Assembly (NCBI RefSeq): GCF_004136015.1
Contig: NZ_CP024866.1
Coordinates: 3,025,522 to 3,089,521, forward strand
From: Pseudomonas sp. ACM7
GTDB lineage: Bacteria; Pseudomonadota; Gammaproteobacteria; Pseudomonadales; Pseudomonadaceae
Direction of reading: 5' to 3'
DNA length: 64,000 bases
Below the pieces are notes generated by a model that ran no database searches, was not told where the DNA came from, and saw nothing but the letters and a program-made list of their open reading frames with translations. The position numbers and the translations under genes are program-made. This document shows, in pieces, positions 35,700 through 45,385 of this stretch (positions are counted from its first letter, which is position 1; the number at the start of each line of letters is the position of its first letter).

Positions 35700-37211
35700 A
35701 TGTTTGGTTCCAACGACGACAAGAAAGCCCCAGCTGCGGCTGGTGAGAAGAAAAGCCTGTTCGGATGGCTGCGCAAAAAGCCGCAGGAACCCGTCGTCGA
35801 ACAGCCACAACCACTTCCTGAGCCAACGCCTGCGCCGGTAATAGAAGAAGAGCCCGCGCCGATTGTCTTGCCGATCGCCGAGCCGGTGCTGCAACCGGTC
35901 ACCGAGCCTGAGCCTGATGTCGTCGCCGAAGTCGTGGCCCAGGTGCCGCTCACGCCCGTTGCCGAGCCATGGCTGACGTTGCCAGTGGCGGAAGAGCCGG
36001 TGGCATTGGTCATAGATGAGCTGGCACCGCACGTTACACCACCAATTCCAGCCCCGACTGCCTTTGCTCCTGAACCCGTTCAAGCGCCAGTGGTTGAGCC
36101 GGTTGTCGCGCCAGTGGTGGTGGCCGAGCCTGAACCGGTTGTTCCGGAACCTGTGCCCGCATTCGTTGCTCCGGTTGCTCCGGTTGTTCAAGCGCCTGCA
36201 CCGGTCGTCGCTCCCGTTGCCGCCGCACCTGTCATTCCCGTCGAAGCGCCTGCCGAGCCCACGCGTACCGAAGAAACCAAAGCCGGTTTCTTCGCCCGCC
36301 TGAAACAAGGCTTGTCCAAGACCAGCGCCAGCATCGGCGAAGGCATGGCCAGCCTGTTCCTGGGCAAGAAGATCATCGATGACGATCTGTTCGAAGACAT
36401 CGAAACCCGCCTACTGACTGCCGACGTGGGCGTCGAGGCAACCTCGGTGATCATTCAGCGCCTGACCCAGAAAGTCGCTCGCAAAGAGCTGGCCGATGCC
36501 GACGCGCTGTACAAGTCCCTGCAGGCGGAACTCGCGGCGATGCTCAAACCCGTCGAGCAACCGCTGAAAATCACTTCGCAGACCAAGCCGTTCGTGATTC
36601 TGGTCGTCGGCGTCAACGGTGCCGGCAAGACCACCACCATCGGCAAACTGGCGAAGAAGCTGCAGCTCGAAGGCAAGAAAGTCATGCTCGCGGCCGGCGA
36701 TACCTTCCGCGCCGCCGCCGTCGAACAATTGCAGGTCTGGGGCGAGCGCAACAAGATCCCGGTCATCGCCCAGCACACCGGCGCTGACTCGGCTTCGGTT
36801 ATCTTCGATGCCGTGCAAGCGGCCAAGGCCCGAGGCATTGACGTGCTGATCGCCGACACCGCCGGTCGTTTGCACACCAAAGACAATTTGATGGAAGAGC
36901 TGAAGAAGGTTCGCCGGGTTATCAGCAAACTCGACGCCGATGCGCCGCACGAAGTGCTGTTGGTGCTGGATGCCGGTACGGGGCAGAACGCGATCAGTCA
37001 GGCCAAACAATTCAACCAGACCGTCGAACTGACCGGCCTGGCGCTGACCAAGCTCGATGGCACCGCCAAAGGGGGGGTGATTTTCGCCCTCGCCAAGCAG
37101 TTTGGCCTGCCGATTCGCTACATCGGCGTCGGTGAAGGCATCGATGATTTGCGTACTTTTGAAGCAGAACCCTTTGTCCAGGCATTGTTTGCCGAGCGGG
37201 AGCGTTCATGA
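35700..37211 (+). CDS. ftsY: Signal recognition particle receptor FtsY
   Basis: A 503-residue SRP receptor GTPase that docks ribosome-SRP complexes at the inner membrane. The first 200 residues are a Pro-, Val-, Glu- and Ala-rich low-complexity A domain. The NG domain follows: the N domain from about 205, P-loop GVNGAGKTT (K310), and then DTAGRLHTKDNLMEEL, TKLDGTAKGG and the C-terminal IGVGEGIDDLRTFEAEPFVQALF. The A domain is longer and more repetitive than in many species. The stop overlaps the ftsE start by four bases (ATGA). Confidence 0.97.
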   Translation: MFGSNDDKKAPAAAGEKKSLFGWLRKKPQEPVVEQPQPLPEPTPAPVIEEEPAPIVLPIAEPVLQPVTEPEPDVVAEVVAQVPLTPVAEPWLTLPVAEEPVALVIDELAPHVTPPIPAPTAFAPEPVQAPVVEPVVAPVVVAEPEPVVPEPVPAFVAPVAPVVQAPAPVVAPVAAAPVIPVEAPAEPTRTEETKAGFFARLKQGLSKTSASIGEGMASLFLGKKIIDDDLFEDIETRLLTADVGVEATSVIIQRLTQKVARKELADADALYKSLQAELAAMLKPVEQPLKITSQTKPFVILVVGVNGAGKTTTIGKLAKKLQLEGKKVMLAAGDTFRAAAVEQLQVWGERNKIPVIAQHTGADSASVIFDAVQAAKARGIDVLIADTAGRLHTKDNLMEELKKVRRVISKLDADAPHEVLLVLDAGTGQNAISQAKQFNQTVELTGLALTKLDGTAKGGVIFALAKQFGLPIRYIGVGEGIDDLRTFEAEPFVQALFAERERS

Positions 37212-37879
37212 TTCGTTTCGAACAGGTCGGTAAGCGCTACCCGAACGGTCACGTCGGCTTGCATGAGCTGAGCTTTCGAGTCCGTCGGGGCGAGTTTTTG
37301 TTTGTGACCGGCCACTCTGGCGCGGGTAAAAGCACCTTATTGCGCCTGCTGCTGGCGATGGAGCGCCCGACCACCGGCAAATTGCTGCTGGCCGGGCAAG
37401 ACCTGAGCACCATCAGCAACGCGCAGATTCCTTACCTGCGGCGGCAGATCGGTGTGGTGTTCCAGAATCACCAACTGCTGTTCGATCGCACGGTGTTCAA
37501 CAACATCGCGCTGCCCTTGCAGATCCTTGGGTTGTCCAAGGCCGAGATCGCCAAGCGCGTGGATTCGGCGCTCGAGCGCGTGGCGCTGTCGGACAAAACC
37601 GATTTGTACCCCGGCGACCTGTCCACCGGTCAGCAGCAGCGCGTCGGCATCGCCCGCGCCATCGTTCACCGCCCGGCCTTGCTGCTGGCGGACGAACCGA
37701 CCGGTAACCTTGATCCGCGTCTGGCGGCAGAAATCATGGGCGTGTTCGAAGACATCAACCGTCTTGGCACCAGCGTGCTGATTGCCAGTCACGACCTGGC
37801 ACTGATCGCCCGCATGCGCCACCGCATGCTGACCCTGCAACGCGGCCGATTGATCGGTGACGGGGAGGCCGGCGTATGA
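37208..37879 (+). CDS. ftsE: Cell division ATP-binding protein FtsE
   Basis: A 223-residue ABC ATPase. Walker A is GHSGAGKST (35-43), the signature is LSTGQQQRVGIARAI, and Walker B is LLLADEPTGNLD. The N-terminus MIRFEQVGKRYPNG is typical. With FtsX it forms the septal complex that activates cell-wall hydrolases through EnvC during division. It overlaps ftsY and ftsX by four bases each. Confidence 0.97.
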   Translation: MIRFEQVGKRYPNGHVGLHELSFRVRRGEFLFVTGHSGAGKSTLLRLLLAMERPTTGKLLLAGQDLSTISNAQIPYLRRQIGVVFQNHQLLFDRTVFNNIALPLQILGLSKAEIAKRVDSALERVALSDKTDLYPGDLSTGQQQRVGIARAIVHRPALLLADEPTGNLDPRLAAEIMGVFEDINRLGTSVLIASHDLALIARMRHRMLTLQRGRLIGDGEAGV

Positions 37880-38898
37880 GTGCGACACGCAGCCCCAAGG
37901 TTTCCGAGCGCGTGGCCCCGAAGGCCGCCGACCAGCAGCCGCAGAAGAAAAAACGCGACGATGATGACGGCCCGGATTTTGCCACACTGTTCCGCGCCTG
38001 GGTCGAGAGTCATCGCGCGAGCCTGCTCGATAGCTTGCGTCGTTTGGGCAAGCAGCCAATCGGTAGCTTCTTCACCTGCATGGTGATGGCGGTTGCCCTG
38101 AGTTTGCCGATGGGCCTGTCACTTTTGCTAAGTAACGTCGAGCGTCTTGGCGGTTCCTGGCAGCGTGCGGCGCAGATTTCCCTGTACCTGCAAATCGACG
38201 CCAGCCCCGCTGAAGGCGAGTCGTTGCGCGAGCAGATTAAAGGCATGCCTGGCGTAGCTGATGCTGAATATGTCGGCCGCGATCAGGCGCTGGAAGAGTT
38301 TCAGCAGCAGTCGGGTTTGGGCGAGGCGCTCAAGGAACTGCCGGAAAACCCGCTGCCAGGCGTGGTTTTGGTGACGCCGAATGAGGTCGATAAGCCAGCC
38401 CTTGAAGCATTACGACAAAAACTTTCCGAGTTGCCCAAGGTACAACAGGCGCAACTTGATCTAGTCTGGGTCGAGCGTCTGGCAGCCATCCTCAAGCTGG
38501 GTGACCGTTTTGTCTTCGGTCTGACCGTGCTTCTGGTTTCTGCATTACTTTTGGTGATAGGCAATACCATTCGTCTTCATATTGAAAACCGCCGCACAGA
38601 GATAGAAGTGATTAAACTCGTCGGCGGCACTGACAGCTATGTGCGCAGGCCCTTTCTGTATATGGGTGCGCTTTATGGCTTCGGTGCGGGGATTCTTTCC
38701 TGGGGCGTATTGGCGTTCGGCCTTGATTGGTTGAACGACGCGGTGGTGGGGCTGGCCGGACTGTACGGCAGTGATTTCGCGCTGGCCGGAGTGCCAGTTG
38801 CCGACGGTCTGTCTCTCTTGCTTGGCGCGGTGCTGTTGGGGTATATCGGTGCATGGATTGCAGTCGCACGCCACCTGAGGGAGCTTGCGCCTAAGTAG
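37876..38898 (+). CDS. ftsX: Cell division protein FtsX
   Basis: A 340-residue membrane partner of FtsE. It has a long cytoplasmic N-terminus (charged KKKRDDDDG), a first membrane helix (FFTCMVMAVALSLPMGLSLLLS), and a periplasmic loop of about 110 residues. Three more helices follow at the C-terminus. The NTIRLHIENRRTEIEVIKLVGGTDSYVRRPFLYMG segment is the FtsX signature. The final third is more AT-rich, which may reflect rpoH promoter elements within it. Confidence 0.95.
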   Translation: MSATRSPKVSERVAPKAADQQPQKKKRDDDDGPDFATLFRAWVESHRASLLDSLRRLGKQPIGSFFTCMVMAVALSLPMGLSLLLSNVERLGGSWQRAAQISLYLQIDASPAEGESLREQIKGMPGVADAEYVGRDQALEEFQQQSGLGEALKELPENPLPGVVLVTPNEVDKPALEALRQKLSELPKVQQAQLDLVWVERLAAILKLGDRFVFGLTVLLVSALLLVIGNTIRLHIENRRTEIEVIKLVGGTDSYVRRPFLYMGALYGFGAGILSWGVLAFGLDWLNDAVVGLAGLYGSDFALAGVPVADGLSLLLGAVLLGYIGAWIAVARHLRELAPK

Positions 38899-38935
38899 TA
38901 TCATTTTGCTCGTATTGACCTTTCAGCGTTTATGG

Positions 38936-38962
38936 GAACTTGTCTTTCGGTTTCCGGTCAAT
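38936..38962 (+). promoter_or_regulatory. Candidate AlgU (sigma-E-like) promoter of rpoH
   Basis: GAACTT (38936-38941) and TCAAT (38958-38962) are separated by 16 bases, close to the AlgU consensus GAACTT-N16/17-TCTGA. It lies 50 bases before the rpoH start. P. aeruginosa rpoH is known to have an AlgU-dependent promoter. Confidence 0.5.
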
Positions 38963-39011
38963 TTTCGCAGTGCTGAACTGCACGAGTTATGTAAGTGGGA
39001 GGTTTTTTCGT

Positions 39012-39866
39012 ATGACCAATTCTTTGCAACCTGCATATGCTCTGGTCCCGGGTGCGAACCTGGAGGCTTATGTGCACACGGTGAACAGCATTCCATTGCT
39101 GACGCCGGAGCAGGAGCGTGAACTGGCCGAGAGTCTCTATTATGAGCAGGATTTGGGGGCGGCTCGGCAGATGGTGCTCGCCCACCTGCGTTTTGTTGTA
39201 CATATCGCCCGTAGCTATTCCGGCTACGGTCTGGCTCAGGCTGACCTGATCCAGGAAGGCAACGTCGGCCTGATGAAGGCCGTGAAGCGCTTCAACCCGG
39301 AAATGGGTGTGCGTCTGGTTTCGTTCGCTGTGCACTGGATCAAGGCGGAAATCCACGAGTTCATCCTGCGCAACTGGCGCATTGTGAAAGTCGCGACCAC
39401 CAAGGCCCAGCGCAAGCTGTTCTTCAACCTGCGCAGCCAGAAGAAGCGTCTGGCGTGGCTGAACAACGAGGAAGTCCAGCGTGTGGCGGAAAGCCTCGGT
39501 GTAGAGCCTCGGGAAGTGCGTGAGATGGAAAGTCGCCTGACCGGCCATGACATGGCCTTCGACCCGGCCGCGGAAGCGGACGACGACAGCGCATTCCAGT
39601 CGCCGGCCAACTACCTGGAAGACCACCGGTACGACCCGGCCCGTCAACTGGAAGATGCTGACTGGAGCGACAACTCGAACCACAACCTGCACGAAGCGCT
39701 TGAAGTGCTGGACGACCGCAGTCGTGACATCCTCTACCAGCGCTGGCTGGCAGAAGAAAAAGCCACGCTGCACGACCTGGCGCAGAAGTACAACGTGTCG
39801 GCCGAGCGTATTCGTCAGCTCGAGAAGAGCGCGATGAACAAGCTCAAGTTGTCGATTGCCGCCTAA
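39012..39866 (+). CDS. rpoH: Heat-shock sigma factor RpoH (sigma-32)
   Basis: A 284-residue sigma-70 family factor. Region 2 contains [39 protein letters not shown] and [23 protein letters not shown]. The RpoH box QRKLFFNLR, used for interaction and regulation, is present. Region 4 ends with the helix-turn-helix [20 protein letters not shown]. The start at 39012 follows GGGAGG and fits the family N-terminus [15 protein letters not shown] strong terminator follows. Confidence 0.98.
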   Translation: MTNSLQPAYALVPGANLEAYVHTVNSIPLLTPEQERELAESLYYEQDLGAARQMVLAHLRFVVHIARSYSGYGLAQADLIQEGNVGLMKAVKRFNPEMGVRLVSFAVHWIKAEIHEFILRNWRIVKVATTKAQRKLFFNLRSQKKRLAWLNNEEVQRVAESLGVEPREVREMESRLTGHDMAFDPAAEADDDSAFQSPANYLEDHRYDPARQLEDADWSDNSNHNLHEALEVLDDRSRDILYQRWLAEEKATLHDLAQKYNVSAERIRQLEKSAMNKLKLSIAA

Positions 39867-39881
39867 CCGCAGCTCCGGCAT

Positions 39882-39917
39882 AAAAAAACGCCCCGATCAT
39901 TGATCGGGGCGTTTTTG
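39882..39917. terminator. Intrinsic terminator after rpoH
   Basis: CGCCCCGATCA and TGATCGGGGCG form an eleven-base near-perfect palindrome, with a run of seven A on the left and five T on the right. It can act in both directions, between rpoH and the convergent mtgA. Confidence 0.93.
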
Positions 39918-39940
39918 TTTGTACCCAACATATAACCCAT

Positions 39941-40028
39941 GTGGGAGCGGGCTTGCTCGCGAAAGGGGTGTGTCATCCAGCAATGATGTTGACTGACACG
40001 ACGCCTTCGCGAGCAAGCCCGCTCCCAC
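39941..40028. repeat. REP pair (REPIN), inward geometry, cgggc type
   Basis: REP cores at 39941-39964 and 40005-40028 enclose a spacer with gtcatccagcaatgatgttg, similar to the other inward pairs. It lies between the rpoH terminator and the mtgA stop. Confidence 0.9.
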
Positions 40029-40043
40029 AGGGGATTTGCGGCG

Positions 40044-40766
40044 TTACTGTGCCCAAGGCGCCCGCCGCGAATCATTGAGCCCTGCAAGGTAGCTGTCGCC
40101 ACCGAGCTGACTCATCTGCTGTCGAATCCATCCCGCTCGCCGTGCGACGTAGTTAGTTGGATGACTGGCACTCCACACTCGCGGGTTAGGCAACACCGCC
40201 GCCAGCAAACTGGCCTGCTGACGGGACAGCGAACGAGCGCTGACGCCAAAGTGATGCCTGGCTGCTGCTTCCGCGCCAAACACCCCGTCATCCCACTCGA
40301 CGCTGTTCAGATACACCTCAAGAATTCGCTGCTTGGGCCAGAACACTTCGATCAGCCCGGTAAACCAGGCTTCCAGGCCTTTGCGCAGCCAGCTGCGGCC
40401 GGACCACAGAAACAGATTCTTAGAGACCTGCTGACTCAAGGTGCTGGCGCCGCGAATCGATCCGCCGAGCTCGTTGTGGGCCAGTGCGGCCTGGATCGCG
40501 CCAAAGTCAAAACCCCAATGCTCCGGGAATTTCTGATCCTCGCCGGCAATCACTGCGACTTTCAGGTCATCGGAGATTTCATCCCAGGGTTTCCAGGTAC
40601 GTTGCAGGTCGATGGGCTCGCCGTCGAACCAGGATTCGACCTTGCGCTCGACCATCAACGCGGTTCCCGGTGGCGGTACCACGCGAAAGATCAGCACCAG
40701 CAATACGCTGCCACCCGCGAACCAGAGCAGGGCCTTCGTGAATCGTCGCAAAAATAAACGCAGCAT
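40044..40766 (-). CDS. mtgA: Monofunctional peptidoglycan glycosyltransferase
   Basis: A 240-residue GT51 enzyme with one N-terminal membrane anchor (ALLWFAGGSVLLVLIFRVV). Catalytic motif 1 is IAGEDQKFPEHWGFD, with the glutamate nucleophile/base; motif 2 is RGASTLSQQVSKNLFLW; motif 3 includes RKGLEAWFTGLIE and KQRILEVYLN. It polymerises lipid II glycan strands in the periplasm, without a transpeptidase domain. Confidence 0.96.
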   Translation of the reverse strand: MLRLFLRRFTKALLWFAGGSVLLVLIFRVVPPPGTALMVERKVESWFDGEPIDLQRTWKPWDEISDDLKVAVIAGEDQKFPEHWGFDFGAIQAALAHNELGGSIRGASTLSQQVSKNLFLWSGRSWLRKGLEAWFTGLIEVFWPKQRILEVYLNSVEWDDGVFGAEAAARHHFGVSARSLSRQQASLLAAVLPNPRVWSASHPTNYVARRAGWIRQQMSQLGGDSYLAGLNDSRRAPWAQ

Positions 40767-40840
40767 AGAGATGGCTTGGCCGAACCCGTTGAGCGGGCCA
40801 TTATACAGACCCTGTGGATCGAGTCTGACTGGAGTTCTTC

Positions 40841-41212
40841 ATGCTGCGTGGCTTTCTGATGCTGGTCGCTTTCTTCGGCTTCACCGGCGTTGCCCTTGGC
40901 GCGTTTGCCGCCCATGGCTTGAAAAGCCGCCTGACGCCCGAGTACCTGGCGATTTTCCACACCGGCGTGACCTACCAATTGGTGCACACGTTGGCCTTGC
41001 TGGGCGTTGCACTGCTGGCCACGCAGATTCCCGGTCGCCTGATCACGTGGGCGGGTGCATCATTTGTCATTGGCATACTGCTGTTTTCCGGCAGTCTGTA
41101 CCTGTTGACCATAACCGGCGTCAGCAAGCTCGGGATCATCACCCCCTTCGGCGGCCTGGCGTTTCTGGTCGGCTGGTTCTGCCTGGGGCTTGCCGCCTGG
41201 CGGTTGAGCTGA
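40841..41212 (+). CDS. DUF423 (YgdD-type) membrane protein
   Basis: A 123-residue protein of four membrane helices. The N-terminal GFTGVALGAFAAHGLKSRLTPEYLAIFHTGVTYQLVHTLALL is the DUF423 signature. The function is not known. It is divergent from mtgA across 74 bases and lies about 90 bases before thiS. Confidence 0.88.
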   Translation: MLRGFLMLVAFFGFTGVALGAFAAHGLKSRLTPEYLAIFHTGVTYQLVHTLALLGVALLATQIPGRLITWAGASFVIGILLFSGSLYLLTITGVSKLGIITPFGGLAFLVGWFCLGLAAWRLS

Positions 41213-41240
41213 CCGAGCAGTCCATTTCATGACGAATGGC

Positions 41241-41270
41241 TTGGGTCGCCAAGACTGATCGGGCTAGAAT
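41241..41270 (+). promoter_or_regulatory. Candidate sigma-70 promoter for thiS-thiG
   Basis: TTGGGT (41241-41246) and TAGAAT (41265-41270) have an 18-base spacing and lie 33 bases before the thiS start. The leader is too short for a TPP riboswitch and shows none of its conserved pieces. Confidence 0.4.
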
Positions 41271-41302
41271 GCCAGCCCCTAAAAATGATGGCGGCTTCCG
41301 GC

Positions 41303-41503
41303 ATGCGCATTCAGTTGAACGGCGAATCCCTTGAACTGCCCGACGGTGAAACCGTTGCGGCCCTGCTGACCCGTCTGGAGCTGACCGGACGCCGGGTGGC
41401 GGTCGAACTCAATCTGGATATCGTCCCGCGCAGCCAGCACGCAGAAACCACGCTGAACGACGGCGATTCCGTCGAAGTGGTCCACGCCATCGGCGGCGGC
41501 TAG
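41303..41503 (+). CDS. thiS: Sulfur carrier protein ThiS
   Basis: A 66-residue ubiquitin-fold carrier ending in the required Gly-Gly (HAIGGG), which is thiocarboxylated and donates sulfur for the thiazole of thiamine. The start at 41303 (MRIQLNGES) gives the normal family length; the ATGs at 41285 and 41288 would add six residues without homology. It is 60 bases upstream of thiG, its direct partner. Confidence 0.94.
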   Translation: MRIQLNGESLELPDGETVAALLTRLELTGRRVAVELNLDIVPRSQHAETTLNDGDSVEVVHAIGGG

Positions 41504-41563
41504 TCGTCCGGCCCTCAAGGGCACAGAATTCTGCAAGAACCTCACCACTACAGAGGATTTCCC

Positions 41564-42358
41564 ATGAGCATCGTTCGTAGCGACAAGCCCTTCGTCCTGG
41601 CCGGTCGTACTTACCAGTCACGTTTGCTGGTAGGTACCGGCAAGTACCGCGACATGGAAGAAACCCGCCTGGCCATCGAAGCCTCGGGTGCCGAGATCGT
41701 CACCTTCGCCGTGCGCCGCACCAACCTCGGCCAGAACCCGGGCGAACCGAACCTGCTCGAAGTCCTGTCGCCGGATCGCTACACCTTCCTGCCTAACACC
41801 GCCGGTTGCTTCGACGCTACCGAGGCTGTGCGCACCTGCCGCCTGGCCCGTGAGCTGCTCGGTGGCCACAACCTGGTGAAGCTGGAAGTGCTGGCGGACC
41901 AGAAAACCCTGTTCCCCAACGTGATCGAAACCCTCAAGGCCGCCGAAGTGCTGGTCAAGGAAGGTTTCGACGTGATGGTCTACACCAGCGATGACCCGAT
42001 CATCGCCCGTCAACTGGCGGAAATCGGCTGCATCGCGGTGATGCCGCTGGCCGGCCTGATCGGCACGGGCCTGGGGATCTGCAACCCGTACAACCTGCAG
42101 ATCATCCTCGAAGAAGCCAAGATCCCGGTGTTGGTGGATGCCGGTGTCGGTACCGCCTCCGATGCAACCATCGCCATGGAACTGGGTTGCGAAGCGGTGC
42201 TGATGAACTCGGCTATCGCCCATGCCCAGCAGCCGATCATGATGGCTGAAGCCATGAAACACGCCATCGTGGCAGGTCGCTTGGCCTACCTCGCCGGCCG
42301 CATGCCGAAAAAACTCTATGCCAGCGCCTCCTCGCCGCTGGATGGTCTGATCAAGTAA
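41564..42358 (+). CDS. thiG: Thiazole synthase ThiG
   Basis: A 264-residue TIM-barrel enzyme. It forms the thiazole phosphate from deoxyxylulose phosphate, dehydroglycine and ThiS thiocarboxylate. The Schiff-base lysine lies in [16 protein letters not shown]. Phosphate-binding segments [17 protein letters not shown] and [13 protein letters not shown] are present. AGAGGATTTCCC precedes the ATG. Confidence 0.97.
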   Translation: MSIVRSDKPFVLAGRTYQSRLLVGTGKYRDMEETRLAIEASGAEIVTFAVRRTNLGQNPGEPNLLEVLSPDRYTFLPNTAGCFDATEAVRTCRLARELLGGHNLVKLEVLADQKTLFPNVIETLKAAEVLVKEGFDVMVYTSDDPIIARQLAEIGCIAVMPLAGLIGTGLGICNPYNLQIILEEAKIPVLVDAGVGTASDATIAMELGCEAVLMNSAIAHAQQPIMMAEAMKHAIVAGRLAYLAGRMPKKLYASASSPLDGLIK

Positions 42359-42367
42359 GAGCCATTG

Positions 42368-43093
42368 ATGACTGAATCAAACGAAACGCCTATCCAGCCG
42401 GAAGAAGGCGAAGAGCGCCAACACCGCCGCATCAAGAGTTTTGTGATGCGCGCCGGGCGCATGACCGAAGGCCAGCAAAAAGGTCTGGAACAGGGCTCGC
42501 CGCTGTTCGTGCTGCCTCTGGCCGATGCGCCGGTGGACTTCGATCAGGTGTTCGGTCGTTCGGCACCGCGCTCGCTGGAAATCGGTTTCGGCATGGGCCA
42601 TTCGCTGCTGGAAATGGCCGCAGCCTCTCCAGAGCAGGATTTCATCGGCGTGGAAGTGCACCGTCCGGGTGTGGGAGCGCTGCTCAATGGCGTGCTGACT
42701 CAGGGCCTGACCAACCTGCGGGTCTACGATTGCGATGCGATTGAAGTGCTCAACCGCTGCGTGGCCGACAACAGCCTCGATCGCCTGATGCTGTTTTTCC
42801 CGGACCCATGGCACAAGAGCCGCCACCACAAGCGCCGTATCGTTCAGGCGTCGTTCGCTGAACTGGTGCGCAGCAAGTTGAAGGTCGGCGGTGTGCTGCA
42901 CATGGCCACCGATTGGGAACCGTACGCCGAGTACATGCTGGAAGTGATGAACGTTGCGCCGGGTTATCGCAACCTGGCCGAAGACGGCAAATGCGTCCCG
43001 CGCCCGACCGAGCGCCCAATCACCAAGTTCGAACGCCGCGGCGAACGACTTGGGCATGGCGTGTGGGATCTGAAGTTCGAGAAACAGTCCTAA
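42368..43093 (+). CDS. trmB: tRNA (guanine46-N7)-methyltransferase
   Basis: A 241-residue SAM enzyme. The N-terminal [21 protein letters not shown] is typical for gamma-proteobacterial TrmB. SAM binding is [15 protein letters not shown], and the catalytic/RNA region is [19 protein letters not shown]. It starts nine bases after thiG, so it is cotranscribed. The ATG at 42368 is preferred to an overlapping TTG at 42365. Confidence 0.96.
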   Translation: MTESNETPIQPEEGEERQHRRIKSFVMRAGRMTEGQQKGLEQGSPLFVLPLADAPVDFDQVFGRSAPRSLEIGFGMGHSLLEMAAASPEQDFIGVEVHRPGVGALLNGVLTQGLTNLRVYDCDAIEVLNRCVADNSLDRLMLFFPDPWHKSRHHKRRIVQASFAELVRSKLKVGGVLHMATDWEPYAEYMLEVMNVAPGYRNLAEDGKCVPRPTERPITKFERRGERLGHGVWDLKFEKQS

Positions 43094-43112
43094 ACCGTAC
43101 GCAATACCCAAT

Positions 43113-43215
43113 GTGGGAGCGGGCTTGCTCGCGAAGGCGTCGTGTCAGTCGACATTTAAGTTGAATGACACACCGCTTTCGCGAGCAAGTCGAATCGTCG
43201 CACCGCCGCTCCCAC
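43113..43215. repeat. REP pair (REPIN), inward geometry; right copy interrupted by a 16-base insert
   Basis: The left core (43113-43136) is regular. The right copy reads ctttcgcgagcaag, then tcgaatcgtcgcaccg, then ccgctcccac. The 16-base block stands in place of one C of the normal REP. A related block occurs in the REP at 52913. Confidence 0.88.
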
Positions 43216-43240
43216 ATTTGTTTTGTGTTGTGCCAGGGGG

Positions 43241-43564
43241 TTAGCGGCGGTCTGCGACGACGCCGATCAACACCAGCACCACCAACAACACCGGCGCCAG
43301 GCTGTAGTTGTTGAACTGGCTCAGGCCTTTGATGATCCACGGCGTGGCGTAGATCAGCGCGACGCCGCTGCCGATCATGCACAGCAGGGCCATCAGCGGG
43401 ACGCGCAAGGCGCCGGCGATGCTGCCCAGGCGTTGGTCGACCCAGCCTTTGATATCGGCGCCAAACAACACCAGCAGGCAGCCCACCAGTGCCAGAGCGA
43501 TTTCAGACAGGTTGCTACGGCTCCAGCGGGACGCGGTGGCGAGCAGGTCGAGTATCAAATCCAT
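43241..43564 (-). CDS. DUF3392 membrane protein
   Basis: A 107-residue protein with three predicted membrane helices (ALALVGCLLVLFG, VPLMALLCMIGSGVALIYA, APVLLVVLVLIGVVA). It matches the DUF3392 family found beside trmB and hemW in Pseudomonas. No function is known. It lies 22 bases downstream of hemW on the same strand. Confidence 0.82.
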   Translation of the reverse strand: MDLILDLLATASRWSRSNLSEIALALVGCLLVLFGADIKGWVDQRLGSIAGALRVPLMALLCMIGSGVALIYATPWIIKGLSQFNNYSLAPVLLVVLVLIGVVADRR

Positions 43565-43586
43565 TCGTTTTCCCTTAAGGCTGAAA

Positions 43587-44792
43587 TCAGCTCAAAAATG
43601 TCTGCAACAAGTCATTGAGGAAGAGTTGTCCGCGCTCGGTGGCCGCCAGACGTGACGGTTCGACCTGCAACAAGCCACTTTGTTCGGCCTCGCGGCGGCC
43701 TTCGGCGAGGCTTTCCAGGCTCAGCCCGGTGCGTTCCGGGTACAGTCGCGATTCCACGCCGGCGGTCAGGCGCAAGGCGTTCATCAGGAACTCGAACGGC
43801 AGTTCTTCATTGGTCAGAGCTTTCTCCCCAGCCTTGAAGCTTTTGGCCGGGTTGAGGTAGTCCTTCGGCAACCGGGTCTTCCAGGTGCGGACGATGCGCC
43901 CGTCGGGGTGACTGAGTTTGCCGTGAGCCCCGGCACCGATGCCGATGAAGTCGCCGAAACTCCAGTAATTGAGGTTGTGCCGCGCCGGACGGCCGGGCTG
44001 GGCATAGGCCGAAACTTCGTATTGCGCGTAACCGTGCTCGGCCAACAGCGCCTGACCGGCCTCCTGAATGTCCCACAACGTGTCGTCTTCCGGCAGCGTC
44101 GGCGGCTGGTTCCAGAACACCGTGTTCGGCTCCAGGGTCAGCTGATACCAGGACAAGTGGGTCGGCTTCAGGGCGATGGCCTGGCGCAGATCGCTCAGGG
44201 CGTCGTCCAGGGACTGATCGGGCAAACCGTGCATCAGGTCCAGATTGAAGTTATCGAACCCGGCCTGACGGGCCATGCCGGCGGCACGTACCGCTTCGTC
44301 ACCGTTGTGAATCCGCCCCAGGGCCTTGAGTTTCTCTTCCTGAAAGCTCTGGATGCCGATCGACAGGCGATTGATGCCCAGCGCCCGGTAGGCGACGAAC
44401 TTCTCTTGCTCGAACGTCCCGGGATTGGCTTCCAGGGTAATTTCGATGTCGCTGGCGAACGGAATGCGCTGCTCGACGCCTTTGAGCAAACGGCCCAACG
44501 CCTCGGCGCTGAACAGGCTCGGCGTGCCGCCGCCAAAGAAGATCGAACTCAGCTCACGGCCGTAGACGGCATGCAGGTCCTGATCGAGGTCGGCCAGCAA
44601 CGCGTCGACATATTCTTCTTCCGGCAACACCGGGCTGGCGGTGTGGGAATTGAAGTCGCAATAAGGACATTTGCGCACACACCACGGGATGTGGATGTAC
44701 AGCGCCAGGGGCGGCAGCACAGGCAGGGCGGCCCGAGGCGATTGGGCGTCGCCGCCGAAGATCAGCGGCGACGCGGATGAGTCATGGATCAT
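43587..44792 (-). CDS. hemW: Radical SAM heme chaperone HemW
   Basis: A 401-residue radical SAM protein with the CxxxCxxC motif in [15 protein letters not shown] (near residues 36-50), followed by [11 protein letters not shown] and the [16 protein letters not shown] segment of the HemW/HemN-like group. It lacks the extra N-terminal cysteine motif of coproporphyrinogen oxidase HemN, so the heme chaperone role is favoured. Its ATG overlaps the rdgB stop by four bases; a longer upstream frame exists but lies inside rdgB. Confidence 0.93.
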   Translation of the reverse strand: MIHDSSASPLIFGGDAQSPRAALPVLPPLALYIHIPWCVRKCPYCDFNSHTASPVLPEEEYVDALLADLDQDLHAVYGRELSSIFFGGGTPSLFSAEALGRLLKGVEQRIPFASDIEITLEANPGTFEQEKFVAYRALGINRLSIGIQSFQEEKLKALGRIHNGDEAVRAAGMARQAGFDNFNLDLMHGLPDQSLDDALSDLRQAIALKPTHLSWYQLTLEPNTVFWNQPPTLPEDDTLWDIQEAGQALLAEHGYAQYEVSAYAQPGRPARHNLNYWSFGDFIGIGAGAHGKLSHPDGRIVRTWKTRLPKDYLNPAKSFKAGEKALTNEELPFEFLMNALRLTAGVESRLYPERTGLSLESLAEGRREAEQSGLLQVEPSRLAATERGQLFLNDLLQTFLS

Positions 44793-45385
44793 TTCAGGCC
44801 CAGACGCTGGCGCAGCAGATCCATTGCACGGGCGCGGTGGCTGATGAGGTTCTTGTCGCTCGGGCTCAGTTCGGCGCTGGAGCAGTCGCGTTCCGGCACC
44901 CAGAACAGTGGATCGTAACCAAAACCGTGTTCGCCGCTGGCCGCTGGCAGGATTCGTCCGTGCCACAGGCCTTCGCAGAGAATCGGCAACGGATCGTCGG
45001 CATGACGCACCAGCGCCAGAACGCAGACAAACTGCGCACCGCGCTCGGCTTGCGGCACGTCCTTCAATACGTCGAGCAGTTTGGCGTTGTTCGCCGCATC
45101 GCCCTGACCGTCGGCGTAACGCGCCGAGTAGATACCCGGCGCACCGCCGAGGAAATCCACGGCCAACCCCGAATCGTCGGCCAGCGCTGGCAGGCCGGAG
45201 ATGCGCGCGGCATTGCGGGCCTTGAGGATGGCGTTTTCGACGAACGACAGGCCGGTTTCTTCAGGCTCGACGCTGCTGAACTCGCCGATCGAGCGCAGTT
45301 GCACCGATTCGCCGAGCATGGCCTGAAGTTCCTTGAGTTTGCCGGCGTTATGGCTGGCCAGTACGAGTTGCGTGAAGTTGATCAT
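44789..45385 (-). CDS. rdgB: dITP/XTP pyrophosphatase
   Basis: A 198-residue Ham1-type nucleotide house-cleaning enzyme. The N-terminal [18 protein letters not shown] and the metal/base motif [29 protein letters not shown] are intact, as is [12 protein letters not shown]. It hydrolyses deaminated purine triphosphates. It overlaps the genes on either side by four bases. Confidence 0.96.
   Translation of the reverse strand: MINFTQLVLASHNAGKLKELQAMLGESVQLRSIGEFSSVEPEETGLSFVENAILKARNAARISGLPALADDSGLAVDFLGGAPGIYSARYADGQGDAANNAKLLDVLKDVPQAERGAQFVCVLALVRHADDPLPILCEGLWHGRILPAASGEHGFGYDPLFWVPERDCSSAELSPSDKNLISHRARAMDLLRQRLGLK

Noticed and set aside
35508..36308. Minus-strand frame opposite the start of ftsY
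   Set aside because: Its Asn/Arg/Gly-rich composition simply mirrors the repetitive FtsY A domain.
41213..41302. TPP riboswitch before thiS
   Set aside because: The spacer is too short and lacks the conserved CTGAGA-type elements.
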